Assembly (NCBI RefSeq): GCF_003627155.1
Contig: NZ_CP032621.1
Location: forward strand, 1,054,001 to 1,118,000
Direction of reading: 5' to 3'
DNA from: Streptococcus gwangjuense
GTDB lineage: Bacteria > Bacillota > Bacilli > Lactobacillales > Streptococcaceae
Length of the DNA: 64,000 bases
The notes beneath the pieces were generated by a model, which saw only the letters and a program-made list of their open reading frames with translations, had not been told where the DNA came from and searched no databases. Of this stretch, positions 11,596 through 21,654 are shown piece after piece (positions within the stretch are counted from its first letter, which is position 1; each line of letters begins with the position of its first letter). The translations under genes and the position numbers were made by a program.

Positions 11596-13746
11596 GTGAG
11601 AATCAATTTTAGCAAAATCCAAAAAGCCATGGGTACCAGACTGGGTTTTGTCCTAACCCTTTCAATCCTCTATTGGCTCAAAACCTTATTAGCCTATACC
11701 GTTGACTTTAATTTAGATATTCAATTGGGCAAGTTGCAAGGGAATTACCTTGCCTTTATCGCTTTTTTCAATCCCCTTCCTTTGGGACTCCTCCTGCTGG
11801 CTCTAGCCTTCTATGCTCGGTCAACCAAGATCTTTTATGGCCTGAGTATAGCTATTTATAGCCTTTTATTCATTTGGCTCTATTCCAATGTCTTTTACTA
11901 TCGAGAATTTAGCGACTTTATCACGGCCAATACCATGAAAGTGGTCAGCAAGGTATCTGTTGGTACTGCGGAACTAGAGTTACTGCGCTTTTGGGATTTC
12001 ATCTATTTTATGGATTTCCCACTGCTGGCTTTCCTTTTCTATAAAAAATTCATCCAGTTGGATAGGAGACCTTTCAAATTCCGATCCAGTGTTGCCATCA
12101 CTGCTCTCTCGGCCCTGCTCTTTTCAGCTAACCTTTTCTTGGCTGAAATTGAGCGTCCCGATCTCCTGTCACGAGGATTTTCTAATTATTATATTGTTCG
12201 TGCCCTTAGTTTGCCAGCATTTTTAGGCTATAGTGCCAACCAGTCCTATAGCGCCAACAAAGAACGTGCCAAGGCCTCTGAGACCGACCTTCAACCTATC
12301 ACAGACTATATTCAAGAACATTCTGCTAAGCCCAATCCAGACTATTTTGGCTTGGCCAAAGGGAAAAATGTGATTTATCTCCACTTGGAAAGTTTCCAGC
12401 AATTCCTACTGGACTATAAACTCAACATAGATGGAACTGAGCATGAAGTCACTCCCTTCCTTAATTCCCTCTACCATTCGCAATCAACCCTAGCCTTTTC
12501 TAATATCTTTAACCAAGTCAAGGCTGGTAAGACCTCAGATGCGGAAACCATGCTGGAGACTGGTTTGTTTGGACTTGACCAAGGTTCCTTTATGGTCAAT
12601 TACGGTGGTACCAATACCCAGCAAGCAGCTCCTTTTATCCTATCAAAAAACGGCTATCAATCTAGTGCCGTCTTTCACGGTAATATTGGGACCTTCTGGA
12701 ACCGAAATACAACCTACAAACAATGGGGCTACCAATACTTCTTTGATGCTTCCTATTTTACCAAGCAAGACAGTAGCAATTCTTTCCAATATGGTTTAAA
12801 TGATAAAATCATGATGAAAGATTCTATCCAATATCTAGAGCACTTGCAGCAGCCTTTTTATGCTAAGTATATCACGGTATCCAATCACTATCCCTATGCT
12901 AGCAATCTGACAGGCGATGAGCTTGGTTTCCCCTTGGCTAAAACCAAAGATGAAACCATCAACGGCTACTTCCAAACAGCTAACTATCTGGATAGTGCTA
13001 TCAAGGCCTTCTTTGACTATCTCAAAGAAAGTGGCCTCTATGAAAAATCCATCATCGTCATCTACGGAGACCATTATGGCATTTCCAATTCCCGCAATCC
13101 TGACCTGGCTCCCTTGATTGGCAAGACTTCTGAGAACTGGTCGAATTACGACAATGCCATGTTGCAACGAGTGCCTTTTATGGTGGTCATGCCTGGCTAT
13201 GAAAAGGGACAAATCATCAATACCTTCGGTGGACAAATCGATATCTTACCGACTCTCGAACACCTCCTTGGTATTGAGTCCAATTCCTTCCTTCAAGTCG
13301 GCCAAGACCTTCTGTCTCCAGATCATCAAGAAATCATTGCCTTTCGAACTGCCAATTCCTTCGTCACACCAAAATACACCAGTTATGACGGACGAACCTA
13401 CTACACTGAGAGCGGTCTTGAAATCAGCAATCTTGATGAACAAGCTCAGACTGAACTAGAAATTGTTCGTCAAGCAGCTAGTCAACAGCTAAAAATCAGC
13501 GACCAGATTCAAACTGGTGATTTGATACGTTTCTACCAAGCAGATCATCTTGGAAAAGTTGATACAGAAAGTATTTCTTACCTCAATTCTTTACCAATTC
13601 TGCAAAAGATTGAGCAGGAAAAGGGAAGTCAGTCAACTAGCCTCTTTAGCCAACGACAAGGTAAAACCAGTACTGACCTTTTCAAAGCTCCAAGTTACCA
13701 AGAACTCCACCCCGAGTCTGCAGAAACTGAATCAAAATCACAATAA
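11596..13746 (+). CDS. LtaS/alkaline-phosphatase superfamily membrane enzyme
   Basis: 716 aa from the GTG at 11596-11598, picked because GGAAG lies 7 nt upstream and the promoter at 11560 rules out the longer reading; ATG 11629 is an alternative. Five or so membrane helices fill the first ~210 residues, then an extracellular sulfatase-like domain. E265 (LHLESF), T313 (KTSDAE) and D492-H493 (YGDHYG) match the metal and nucleophile residues of S. aureus LtaS. Family members polymerise glycerol phosphate on lipid anchors or attach teichoic acid to lipid. In this lineage the role is uncertain. It stands alone, divergent from the aro operon, and ends in a terminator. Confidence 0.85.
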   Translation: MRINFSKIQKAMGTRLGFVLTLSILYWLKTLLAYTVDFNLDIQLGKLQGNYLAFIAFFNPLPLGLLLLALAFYARSTKIFYGLSIAIYSLLFIWLYSNVFYYREFSDFITANTMKVVSKVSVGTAELELLRFWDFIYFMDFPLLAFLFYKKFIQLDRRPFKFRSSVAITALSALLFSANLFLAEIERPDLLSRGFSNYYIVRALSLPAFLGYSANQSYSANKERAKASETDLQPITDYIQEHSAKPNPDYFGLAKGKNVIYLHLESFQQFLLDYKLNIDGTEHEVTPFLNSLYHSQSTLAFSNIFNQVKAGKTSDAETMLETGLFGLDQGSFMVNYGGTNTQQAAPFILSKNGYQSSAVFHGNIGTFWNRNTTYKQWGYQYFFDASYFTKQDSSNSFQYGLNDKIMMKDSIQYLEHLQQPFYAKYITVSNHYPYASNLTGDELGFPLAKTKDETINGYFQTANYLDSAIKAFFDYLKESGLYEKSIIVIYGDHYGISNSRNPDLAPLIGKTSENWSNYDNAMLQRVPFMVVMPGYEKGQIINTFGGQIDILPTLEHLLGIESNSFLQVGQDLLSPDHQEIIAFRTANSFVTPKYTSYDGRTYYTESGLEISNLDEQAQTELEIVRQAASQQLKISDQIQTGDLIRFYQADHLGKVDTESISYLNSLPILQKIEQEKGSQSTSLFSQRQGKTSTDLFKAPSYQELHPESAETESKSQ

Positions 13747-13784
13747 AAAATGCTCTTCCGTCTTGGAGGAGCATTTCTTTTTAT
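13744..13784. terminator. Bidirectional terminator between LtaS-like and ABC genes
   Basis: Stem 13749-13759 / 13765-13775 (AATGCTCTTCC against GGAGGAGCATT, one wobble), with A-runs before and T-runs after. It serves the plus-strand gene and probably the minus-strand exporter. Confidence 0.8.
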
Positions 13785-13813
13785 AAAATTTATCAATCAA
13801 GCGACCAACTATC

Positions 13814-15448
13814 TCATCTTTTTTCTATTTCTGCCAATATGCGTGACAGGTAGTAATGATAGACAAAAATAGCAAGAGCAAGCAGAAGGATAAGAACTCC
13901 TACTCCCAAGCTAATGGCAAGGATAGTAGAGAGAGACTGAACCAAGAATAAGCTCCCTATTACAAGGGCCATTAGGATTGCAATATAAATAAACAATAAA
14001 ACCATTGCTACTATACGATTTGAACGATTCACCAGGTCCGTAATGTTACTCCAATTGGTTGACAGATTTTTAACGTCCTTAAAGTAATGGTGGCAAGAAA
14101 GGATGACACTGGCAAGGAACCATGCCACAAGAAGGTAAATCATCGAAAGGATGGGCAAACCTAAATATAGAGAAAGACCAAGTAAAGTCAGAATTGGTAA
14201 AAAGGACTGGACAGCAAAGATAATCCAAAATTTCACTTTCACATAACGAGCAAAGTCAAAGGGTAAACTCTTCAGAAAATCAACATTTTCCCTCTCTAAA
14301 GACAAGGCAATTGAAGGCAGGCTGGTGATATTGTTATTGACAACTGCTATAAACAATCCTATAAAAAACAAGGGTAACCAGTATGGAGGATGAATGTCTG
14401 GAACTATCTGAGAATCTCGAATTTTGGAAATCAGACCGATCATCATGAGATAAGGAAGAAAAGCACTTGTAAAAAGCACTGTAATCACGCCAGTTCCCTG
14501 TCCCAAGAGGGTGAGGTGGTAGCGTAAAACCATACGGAAAAAGCCCTTTTTAGTAGTTGAAATTCTCTCCTTACTGTGACGTTCTTTCTTGACCTTCTCC
14601 TCACTGTTAAGCAGAATCACGTCATAAAAACGAGGAAAAACCTTCTTTTTGCTCAAGTAAAGCAGGAAGAGTGTTAGTCCTATCCAAGCGAGCAGACCCA
14701 GGATGGCTTCTTTCGAAAAAGGCTCCACTGCTATTTTGTAAAAGAGATGAATAGGATAAAGAAGAGGTGGAATGTCTCTAACTCTGTCAACTATAACTCC
14801 AGAAGTCGACTGTAGAAAGAAGACAAATATTAAAGGTATGAGAACCCCTATCCCAATCATCACATTCGAAAAAATAGACTGATACTTTCTGAAGACCCTA
14901 GTCTGAGCCAAGAAATGTACTGCCACTACCATCACTAAAGTAACAGAGACAAATAATAAGGTCAAGGACAGTAGCATCAAAGGCAAGCCTAGCCAAAGAG
15001 AAGGTGCTAGCCTAATATAGAGGACTAGAAAATAAGCTAGGATTGGTACAATTCCAGGCAGAGCTGGCAAGAGGACAGACAGTCCTTTAGCGATTATAAT
15101 CTCTGATTCTTTAAAGGCATAGGGCCTATAGGAGACTAGGTCCTTACTCTCATAAAAGACATTGTAAAAAGCTGTTAAAGAAGTTGAAAAGGCAATCACT
15201 AGTAAAATAGCAACCATGAAGCTAAAATAAACAGGCATTTCCTCAAAAGGAAAACGAAAGGCTATATTTATAAACATGAAAAGCATCAAGAGACTAGAAA
15301 AAATGTAAGAACTTAGGACTCTAGCGGAAACATTTACTTTTTTCCCAGGATTCTTAGCCTGCTTCTTTCGTAGATTAGCCAGATTAGCTTCTTGAGATGA
15401 ATAGAGGATATTGATATCAACTAATTTTTTAATGACCTTTAGACGCAT
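13814..15448 (-). CDS. ABC exporter membrane protein
   Basis: 544 aa from the ATG at 15446-15448, where AGGAGG lies 6 nt upstream. About 12 hydrophobic segments with charged loops, in the style of bacterial multi-TM ABC permeases that work with one ATPase. It overlaps the ATPase gene by 20 bp. The substrate is unknown; no peptide or bacteriocin gene is next to it. Export of a lipid or peptide is only a guess from the fold. Confidence 0.8.
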   Translation of the reverse strand: MRLKVIKKLVDINILYSSQEANLANLRKKQAKNPGKKVNVSARVLSSYIFSSLLMLFMFINIAFRFPFEEMPVYFSFMVAILLVIAFSTSLTAFYNVFYESKDLVSYRPYAFKESEIIIAKGLSVLLPALPGIVPILAYFLVLYIRLAPSLWLGLPLMLLSLTLLFVSVTLVMVVAVHFLAQTRVFRKYQSIFSNVMIGIGVLIPLIFVFFLQSTSGVIVDRVRDIPPLLYPIHLFYKIAVEPFSKEAILGLLAWIGLTLFLLYLSKKKVFPRFYDVILLNSEEKVKKERHSKERISTTKKGFFRMVLRYHLTLLGQGTGVITVLFTSAFLPYLMMIGLISKIRDSQIVPDIHPPYWLPLFFIGLFIAVVNNNITSLPSIALSLERENVDFLKSLPFDFARYVKVKFWIIFAVQSFLPILTLLGLSLYLGLPILSMIYLLVAWFLASVILSCHHYFKDVKNLSTNWSNITDLVNRSNRIVAMVLLFIYIAILMALVIGSLFLVQSLSTILAISLGVGVLILLLALAIFVYHYYLSRILAEIEKR

Positions 15449-16178
15449 CCGCAACCTCCTCTTTTCTACCAGCAAGACTAAGGTAGATACTTTCCAAAGA
15501 CTGGTCTGGGTGGTCTTTTCTCAAGTCCTCTACGCTACCACAATAAATCAAATGCCCTTTTTTCAAAATAGCAATCCGATCACAGACTTGCTCGGCTACC
15601 TCTAGGACATGGGTTGAAAACAAGACAGTCTTACCTTTTTGCGCATGTTCCTTCATCATTTGCTTCAAATCAAAGGCAGCCTGGGGATCCAAACCTGTCA
15701 AGGGTTCATCCAAGACCCAAATATCAGGATCAGACAAGAGTGCTCCGATAACAAAGACTTTCTGACGCATTCCGTGAGAAAGGGTTTCAATAACCTGATA
15801 GCGGTTTTCAGCAAAATCAAAAACGTTCAATAGCCTAGCTAGACTAGCCTCCAAGTCAGAGCTAGTTAGCTCATAGGATGAGGCAATCAATTCCCAAAAT
15901 TCATTGGCCGTTAAGCGTAAAAATAAGTCAGGCGAGTCTGCTACGTAGCCAATCTTTCGTTTAATAGCCAAGCGATTTTCAGATAACTCCTGACCGTCTA
16001 CCAAAATACGACCACTGCTGGGTGAAATAATACTGACTAAGGATTTTATGGTGGTCGATTTTCCAGCTCCATTATGGCCAATCAAGCCCATAATCTCTCC
16101 ATTTTCAATCTGCAAATTGAGATTGCTCAAGGCCTCTTTATCACCATACAACTTACTAACATTTTGAAATTCAATCAT
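15429..16178 (-). CDS. ABC transporter ATP-binding protein
   Basis: 249 aa from the ATG at 16176-16178 (GAGGAG 7 nt upstream). Walker A is GHNGAGKST; the signature is LSHGMRQK rather than LSGGQ; Walker B is WVLDEPLTGLD; the H-loop is FSTHV. The SHGMRQK signature is typical of exporters of the CcmA/drug or lantibiotic immunity type. It drives the permease downstream. Confidence 0.92.
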   Translation of the reverse strand: MIEFQNVSKLYGDKEALSNLNLQIENGEIMGLIGHNGAGKSTTIKSLVSIISPSSGRILVDGQELSENRLAIKRKIGYVADSPDLFLRLTANEFWELIASSYELTSSDLEASLARLLNVFDFAENRYQVIETLSHGMRQKVFVIGALLSDPDIWVLDEPLTGLDPQAAFDLKQMMKEHAQKGKTVLFSTHVLEVAEQVCDRIAILKKGHLIYCGSVEDLRKDHPDQSLESIYLSLAGRKEEVADASKGH

Positions 16179-16215
16179 GAGAAATCTCCTCTCTTTATCT
16201 ATGTAATTCACTATC

Positions 16216-16243
16216 ATTATAGCGCTTTCATTTTAAAAATCAA
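16216..16243 (-). promoter_or_regulatory. Promoter of the ABC pair with a cre-like site
   Basis: TTGATT (complement of 16238-16243), 16-bp spacer, TATAAT (complement of 16216-16221). A CcpA-type sequence TGAAAGCGCTATAA (complement of 16217-16230) matches the cre consensus at 13 of 14 places and covers the -10 box. It could also act on the divergent amylase gene. Confidence 0.6.
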
Positions 16244-16283
16244 CACTTTATCTTGAATAGTTGAAATACATGTCTTCTATTTT

Positions 16284-16322
16284 ACGCAAACGTTTGAGCT
16301 AACCGATACTTTATGATAGAAT
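16284..16322 (+). promoter_or_regulatory. Amylase promoter with MalR-type operator
   Basis: TTGAGC (16294-16299), 17-bp spacer, TAGAAT (16317-16322). The palindrome ACGCAAACGTTTGAGC (16284-16299) overlaps the -35 box and resembles the LacI/GalR-type operator recognised by pneumococcal MalR. Binding here would block RNA polymerase until maltodextrin is present. Confidence 0.6.
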
Positions 16323-16355
16323 AAAGAACAAGATTGACAAGTAAGAGGAAAAATC

Positions 16356-17810
16356 ATGCAAAATCAAACACTCATGCAATACTTTGAATGGTATCTGCCC
16401 CATGACGGCCAGCACTGGACGCGTCTGGCTGAAGATGCTCAACACCTTGCTAATCTCGGTATTAGTCATGTCTGGATGCCACCAGCTTTTAAGGCAACCA
16501 ATGAAAAAGATGTCGGCTATGGTGTCTATGACCTATTTGACCTTGGAGAGTTCAACCAAAAAGGGACAGTCCGTACCAAGTATGGTTTCAAAGAAGACTA
16601 TCTTCAAGCTATTCAAGCCCTAAAAGCACAGGGAATCCAGCCTATGGCCGATGTGGTACTCAACCACAAGGCTGCAGCCGATCACATGGAAGCCTTTCAG
16701 GTTATCGAAGTAGACCCTGTAGACCGTACGGTTGAACTTGGAGAACCCTTCACCATCAATGGCTGGACTAGCTTTACCTTCGATGGTCGCCAAGATACCT
16801 ACAATGACTTCCACTGGCACTGGTACCACTTCACAGGTACAGACTATGATGCCAAACGCCGTAAGTCTGGGATTTATCTGATCCAAGGTGACAATAAAGG
16901 CTGGGCAAATGAGGAATTGGTCGATAACGAAAACGGAAACTATGACTACCTCATGTATGCCGACCTAGACTTTAAACATCCTGAAGTCATTCAAAATATC
17001 TATGACTGGGCTGAATGGTTCATGGAGACAACTGGTGTAGCTGGTTTCCGCTTGGATGCCGTTAAGCACATTGACTCTTTCTTCATGCGCAATTTCATCC
17101 GAGATATGAAGGAAAGATACGGTGACGATTTCTATGTTTTTGGTGAATTCTGGAATCCTGACAAGGAAGCCAATCTGGACTATCTTGAAAAAACGGAAGA
17201 ACGCTTTGACCTTGTCGATGTTCGTCTACACCAGAATCTCTTTGAAGCCAGTCAAGCTGGCGCAAACTATGACCTTCGTGGTATTTTCACAGATAGCTTG
17301 GTTGAACTCAAACCATACAAGGCTGTAACCTTTGTCGACAACCACGATACCCAACGTGGTCAGGCTCTTGAGTCTACTGTTGAAGAATGGTTCAAACCTG
17401 CAGCCCATGCCCTCATTCTATTACGCCAAGACGGCCTTCCATGTGTCTTTTACGGAGACTACTATGGGATTTCAGGGCAGTATGCTCAACAAGATTTCAA
17501 AGAAGTCCTTGACCGCCTCCTAGCCATAAGAAAATACTTGGCCTATGGAGAACAAAATGACTACTTTGATGATGCTAACTGTATCGGTTGGGTACGTTCA
17601 GGTGCTGAAAATCAATCCCCAATCGCAGTCTTGATTTCAAATGACCAAGAAAACAGAAAATCAATGTTTGTCGGCCAAGAATGGGCTAACCAAACCTTTG
17701 TAGATTTACTTGAAAACCACCAAGGTCAAATTACAATTGATGAGGAAGGTTATGGACAATTCCCAGTCTCAGCTGCTTCGGTAAGTGTCTGGGCAGCCAA
17801 TACTATTTAA
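16356..17810 (+). CDS. amy: Cytoplasmic alpha-amylase (GH13)
   Basis: 484 aa with no signal peptide, so it acts inside the cell on imported maltodextrins. The four GH13 regions are present: DVVLNHKA, GFRLDAVKH, FGEFW and FVDNHD, giving D234 as nucleophile, E264 as acid/base and D331 as the third carboxylate. Its length and motifs fit the GH13_5 bacterial liquefying type. The start has GAGGAA just upstream. The promoter carries a MalR-like operator, in keeping with maltodextrin control. Confidence 0.94.
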   Translation: MQNQTLMQYFEWYLPHDGQHWTRLAEDAQHLANLGISHVWMPPAFKATNEKDVGYGVYDLFDLGEFNQKGTVRTKYGFKEDYLQAIQALKAQGIQPMADVVLNHKAAADHMEAFQVIEVDPVDRTVELGEPFTINGWTSFTFDGRQDTYNDFHWHWYHFTGTDYDAKRRKSGIYLIQGDNKGWANEELVDNENGNYDYLMYADLDFKHPEVIQNIYDWAEWFMETTGVAGFRLDAVKHIDSFFMRNFIRDMKERYGDDFYVFGEFWNPDKEANLDYLEKTEERFDLVDVRLHQNLFEASQAGANYDLRGIFTDSLVELKPYKAVTFVDNHDTQRGQALESTVEEWFKPAAHALILLRQDGLPCVFYGDYYGISGQYAQQDFKEVLDRLLAIRKYLAYGEQNDYFDDANCIGWVRSGAENQSPIAVLISNDQENRKSMFVGQEWANQTFVDLLENHQGQITIDEEGYGQFPVSAASVSVWAANTI

Positions 17811-17825
17811 TAGTTCATAATATTC

Positions 17826-17856
17826 AAGCCAGGTCCAATCGGATTTGGCTTTTTTG
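17826..17856 (+). terminator. Terminator of the amylase gene
   Basis: Stem 17826-17836 / 17841-17851 (AAGCCAGGTCC against GGATTTGGCTT) followed by a run of Ts. Confidence 0.8.
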
Positions 17857-17863
17857 CATTCAC

Positions 17864-17893
17864 AAAAAGACCTACCCAAATGGATAGATCTTT
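17864..17893 (-). terminator. Terminator of alaS
   Basis: Stem 17866-17877 / 17882-17893. Two positions pair only as G-U on the minus-strand RNA, which points to alaS as the user. It is followed by Ts on that strand. Confidence 0.6.
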
Positions 17894-17899
17894 ACTTGA

Positions 17900-20518
17900 T
17901 TACAATTTACCTGCTACTTCATCCAACAATTCTTGGATTTTAGCTTGATTGCTTCCTCCTGCCATGGCCATGTCTGGTTTACCACCACCACGTCCATCGA
18001 CGATTGGTGCTAATTCTTTGACAAGGTTTCCTGCATGAAGGTCTTTTGTCTTGCTTGCTACAAGAACATTGACTTTGTCACCGATAGCAGCAACTAGGAC
18101 AAGAAGATCAGAGTAGTCTTTTTGTTTCCAGTTATCTGCAAAGGTACGAAGGGCACCAGCATCTGATACAGAAACTTGGCTAGCAATGTAACGGTGACCG
18201 TTGACTTCCTTAACATCCTTGAAGATATCGCCTGCGGCTGCAGCTGCGGCTTTTTCTTTCAACTCAGCATTTTCTTTTTGAAGTTGACGAAGTTGTTCTT
18301 GAAGTCCTTCTACCTTGTGAGGTACTTCTTTAAGTTGAGGTGCTTTAAGAGTTGCTGCGACAGCTTTAAGAGCATCCTCTTGTTCACGGTAAGCTTCAAA
18401 GGCTTCCTTACCAGTCACTGCCAAGATACGGCGAGTTCCTGATCCAATCCCTTCTTCTTTGACAATCTTGAAGAGTCCAATCTCAGAAGTATTGCCAACG
18501 TGGGTACCACCACAAAGCTCGATAGAGTAGTCACCGATAGTAACAACACGGACTTCTTTGCCGTATTTCTCACCAAAGAGAGCCATAGCTCCCATTTCTT
18601 TAGCAGTGTCAATATCCGTTTCAACTGTCTTCACTTCAAGAGCTTCCCAGATTTTCTCGTTGACTTGCTGTTCAATGGCACGCAATTCTTCAGCAGTCAC
18701 TGCTTGGAAGTGGGTAAAGTCAAAGCGAAGGAATTCGACTTCATTAAGAGATCCTGCTTGTGTTGCGTGGTTTCCAAGGATATTGTGAAGGGCAGCGTGA
18801 AGCAAGTGAGTCGCAGTATGGTTTTTCATAACACGGTGACGACGATTTGTATCAATTGCCAAAGTATATTCTTGGTTCAAGGCAAGCGGTACAAGGACTT
18901 CAACTGTATGAAGTGCTTGTCCGTTTGGTGCTTTTTGAACATTTGTCACAGTAGCCACGACCTTACCTGACTCATCCAAGATTTGTCCGTGGTCAGCGAC
19001 CTGTCCACCCATTTCAGCATAGAATGGCGTTTCCGCAAAGATAAGTGAGGCAGTTCCTTCTGACACAGCTTCTACTTCTGCATTATCAGCCACGATAGCT
19101 ACCAATTTAGAAGACAATTGGCTAGCATTGTAGTTGAAGACACTTTCTACAGTGATGTTTTGGAGGGTTTCATTCTGCATACCCATTGAACCACCCTTGA
19201 CAGCTGAGGCACGCGCGCGTTCTTGCTGTTCTTTCATGGCTGCTTCAAAACCTTCACGGTCTACAGTCATACCAGCTTCTTCGGCGATTTCTTCAGTTAA
19301 TTCAACTGGGAATCCATAAGTGTCATAAAGTTTGAATACATCTTGACCAGCAATGACAGATTGTCCTTTTTCTTTCAAGTCTGCTACGATGCCTTGGGCA
19401 AAGTGTTGACCTGAGTGAAGAGTACGAGCAAATGATTCTTCTTCGCTCTTAACGATTTTTTCGATAAAGTCACGTTTTTCAAGAACTTCTGGGTAGTAGC
19501 TTTCCATGATTTTTCCAACGGTTGGAACGAGTTTGTAAAGGAAAGGCTCGTTGATTCCCAATTTTTGACCATGCATAGAAGCACGACGGAGAAGACGACG
19601 AAGGACGTAACCACGACCTTCATTTCCAGGAAGGGCACCATCACCGATTGCAAATGAAAGTGAACGGATGTGGTCAGCGATAACCTTGAAGCTCATGTTG
19701 TCACCATCTTGGTCATAAACCTTACCAGACAATTTCTCCACTTCACGAATAATCGGCATGAAGAGGTCCGTTTCAAAGTTTGTCTTAGCCCCTTGGATAA
19801 CGGCTACCAAACGCTCCAAACCAGCGCCCGTATCAATGTTCTTGTGTGGCAATTCCTTATATTCGCTACGAGGAACAGCAGGGTCTGCGTTAAATTGTGA
19901 CAAAACGATGTTCCAGATTTCAATATAACGGTCGTTTTCAATATCTTCTGCAAGCAGGCGAAGACCGATATTTTCTGGGTCAAAAGCCTCTCCACGGTCA
20001 AAGAAAATCTCTGTATCTGGTCCAGAAGGTCCCGCACCGATTTCCCAGAAGTTGTCCTCAATAGGAATCAAGTGACTTGGATCCACTCCCACTTCAATCC
20101 AGCGGTTGTAAGAATCTTTATCATCTGGATAGTAGGTCATGTAAAGTTTTTCAGCAGGGAAATCAAACCACTCAGGGCTTGTCAAAAGCTCATAAGCCCA
20201 AGTGATGGCTTCGTCACGGAAGTAATCCCCGATAGAGAAGTTCCCCAACATTTCAAACATGGTATGGTGACGTGCAGTCTTCCCTACGTTTTCGATGTCG
20301 TTGGTACGGATGGCCTTTTGGGCATTGGTAATACGTGGATTTTCAGGGATAATAGTTCCGTCAAAGTATTTCTTAAGGGTTGCTACCCCAGAGTTGATCC
20401 ACAAAAGAGTTGGGTCATTTACAGGAACCAAGCTCACTGATGGTTCTACAGAGTGACCTTTGGTCGCCCAGAAGTCAAGCCACATTTGGCGTACTTGTGC
20501 ACTAGATAGTTGTTTCAT
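17900..20518 (-). CDS. alaS: Alanyl-tRNA synthetase
   Basis: 872 aa, full length. The N-terminal class II domain charges tRNA-Ala; the middle editing domain has [11 protein letters not shown] and CGGTHV with the zinc-binding His and Cys residues that clear Ser and Gly; the C-terminal part has a coiled coil (about 725-760, rich in Glu, Lys and Leu) and a Gly-rich DHHA1 domain. It lies 21 nt after the LURP-one-like gene and is under the alanine T-box upstream of that gene. Confidence 0.97.
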   Translation of the reverse strand: MKQLSSAQVRQMWLDFWATKGHSVEPSVSLVPVNDPTLLWINSGVATLKKYFDGTIIPENPRITNAQKAIRTNDIENVGKTARHHTMFEMLGNFSIGDYFRDEAITWAYELLTSPEWFDFPAEKLYMTYYPDDKDSYNRWIEVGVDPSHLIPIEDNFWEIGAGPSGPDTEIFFDRGEAFDPENIGLRLLAEDIENDRYIEIWNIVLSQFNADPAVPRSEYKELPHKNIDTGAGLERLVAVIQGAKTNFETDLFMPIIREVEKLSGKVYDQDGDNMSFKVIADHIRSLSFAIGDGALPGNEGRGYVLRRLLRRASMHGQKLGINEPFLYKLVPTVGKIMESYYPEVLEKRDFIEKIVKSEEESFARTLHSGQHFAQGIVADLKEKGQSVIAGQDVFKLYDTYGFPVELTEEIAEEAGMTVDREGFEAAMKEQQERARASAVKGGSMGMQNETLQNITVESVFNYNASQLSSKLVAIVADNAEVEAVSEGTASLIFAETPFYAEMGGQVADHGQILDESGKVVATVTNVQKAPNGQALHTVEVLVPLALNQEYTLAIDTNRRHRVMKNHTATHLLHAALHNILGNHATQAGSLNEVEFLRFDFTHFQAVTAEELRAIEQQVNEKIWEALEVKTVETDIDTAKEMGAMALFGEKYGKEVRVVTIGDYSIELCGGTHVGNTSEIGLFKIVKEEGIGSGTRRILAVTGKEAFEAYREQEDALKAVAATLKAPQLKEVPHKVEGLQEQLRQLQKENAELKEKAAAAAAGDIFKDVKEVNGHRYIASQVSVSDAGALRTFADNWKQKDYSDLLVLVAAIGDKVNVLVASKTKDLHAGNLVKELAPIVDGRGGGKPDMAMAGGSNQAKIQELLDEVAGKL

Positions 20519-20539
20519 ATTATCTCCTTATTTACTTGT

Positions 20540-21025
20540 TTAATGTGATTGGCTTTCCAGCATTTCCACATAGTCAATCGCGACACAAAGGGAAATGACT
20601 AGGTCTGCATAAGCGTCCTCAAGAACTGTTACGTTATAAGTAGAGGTCAGATGGAAGAGTTCTTTCCTGATTTCCGCAATCAACTGATCACGATCATCCA
20701 GCAATTTGAAATTCAAATCCCATATATTACCCTCGATACGAAGCCCTAGATTATCAAACTCATACTTATCTCGCCAGAAGGTCAACTTCTTACGAATGAC
20801 AAAACTCGAGCCATCCCGAAGCTGAATCTCAAAACGAGGAAGCAAGGTCAAGATTTCTTTACTGATCTGACTGACTTGTTCACCATTAACATCATAGATG
20901 GTAAAAGTTTTGGGAATCTTAAAAAATGATCCCTCTACCTGATAGGCGATTTCTCCCCTATCATCCTTGATAGCGAAGCGTTCGCCTCCAAGACGAAACT
21001 TTTGTTTGACAAGAAATGTTTTCAT
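20540..21025 (-). CDS. LURP-one-related / YxjI-like protein
   Basis: 161 aa from the ATG at 21023-21025, where GGAGG lies 5 nt upstream. The sequence is a run of short beta strands of the Tubby-like LURP-one-related (DUF567) fold, with RFAIKDDRGEIAYQVEG and FTIYDVNGEQV. No enzyme motif is visible and the function of bacterial members is unknown. It is the first gene behind the alanine T-box and precedes alaS by 21 nt, so it should rise when charged tRNA-Ala falls. Confidence 0.8.
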   Translation of the reverse strand: MKTFLVKQKFRLGGERFAIKDDRGEIAYQVEGSFFKIPKTFTIYDVNGEQVSQISKEILTLLPRFEIQLRDGSSFVIRKKLTFWRDKYEFDNLGLRIEGNIWDLNFKLLDDRDQLIAEIRKELFHLTSTYNVTVLEDAYADLVISLCVAIDYVEMLESQSH

Positions 21026-21042
21026 CAACACCTCCAAAAATC

Positions 21043-21217
21043 AAAAGACAAGCCATTTCACGAAGGGCGAAAAACCGCGGTACCACCTTCATTCAATGAA
21101 CTTGTCATTCTCTTGTTCTTATGCAATTGTATGATTGAGTAGCATGACTTTCTAGCTTAGATGGCTCGCAGCACCGCCATTTCTCTGGACTAAGATGATT
21201 GAAAATCAATTCTCAAC
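21043..21217 (-). ncRNA. T-box riboswitch, alanine specifier
   Basis: The complement of 21062-21090 folds into a canonical antiterminator: GAAGG, the 7-nt bulge TGGTACC, GCG, a 6-nt loop, CGC, CCTTC. Stem I is closed by TTGAG/CTCAA, with GCT then A just inside its 3' strand (complement of 21141-21143) as the specifier, which reads alanine and fits alaS. The usual terminator is not obvious. GACAAG (complement of 21101-21106) can pair with CTTGTC (complement of 21047-21052), which is followed by TTTT. Confidence 0.88.
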
Positions 21218-21223
21218 TTTCTT

Positions 21224-21252
21224 ATTATAACGTTTTTTTAAGCTTGCGTCAA
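21224..21252 (-). promoter_or_regulatory. Promoter of the T-box operon
   Basis: TTGACG (complement of 21247-21252), 17-bp spacer, TATAAT (complement of 21224-21229). Near consensus. It starts the T-box leader at about 21217. Confidence 0.8.
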
Positions 21253-21297
21253 CTGGAAATGATTCCTATTTAAATAACCCATTACCTACATCTCAGA

Positions 21298-21549
21298 TTA
21301 CTTTTTCAGAATATATTTTTTCTTACTGCTATCACTCTTTTTATCCCAACTTTTATCCCAAAGTTTTGAATTGTTAAAGATAGCTACGAAAATATTTGCA
21401 AATATAAAGAACCCTATCACCAAATGTATGGAATCAGTTGTTAGGTATTGTCGATCCAAACCATCCTTTAAATGGAATAGTATAATTGTTTCGTCAACAA
21501 TCAAAAAGGTTGGCCAATAAAATTTTTTGAAAAAAGTAGATATTTTCAT
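21298..21549 (-). CDS. Small hypothetical membrane protein
   Basis: 83 aa. One clear membrane segment (about 42-58, HLVIGFFIFANIFVAIF) and a Lys/Ser/Asp-rich tail; a weaker hydrophobic stretch lies at 9-24. I do not recognise it. The ribosome site is poor (AAAG about 13 nt upstream). A TATACT stands just upstream as a possible -10. It is flanked by the T-box promoter and the potD terminator. It may be a real orphan or a relic. Confidence 0.4.
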   Translation of the reverse strand: MKISTFFKKFYWPTFLIVDETIILFHLKDGLDRQYLTTDSIHLVIGFFIFANIFVAIFNNSKLWDKSWDKKSDSSKKKYILKK

Positions 21550-21654
21550 TATTTGTTACCGCTTTCTGTAAGGTTAAACTTAGTATACTACTGGGAAAGA
21601 AAATAAGCAACTATCATAGAAAAAGATACCGTTACGAAGATTGCCTTTTATTTT

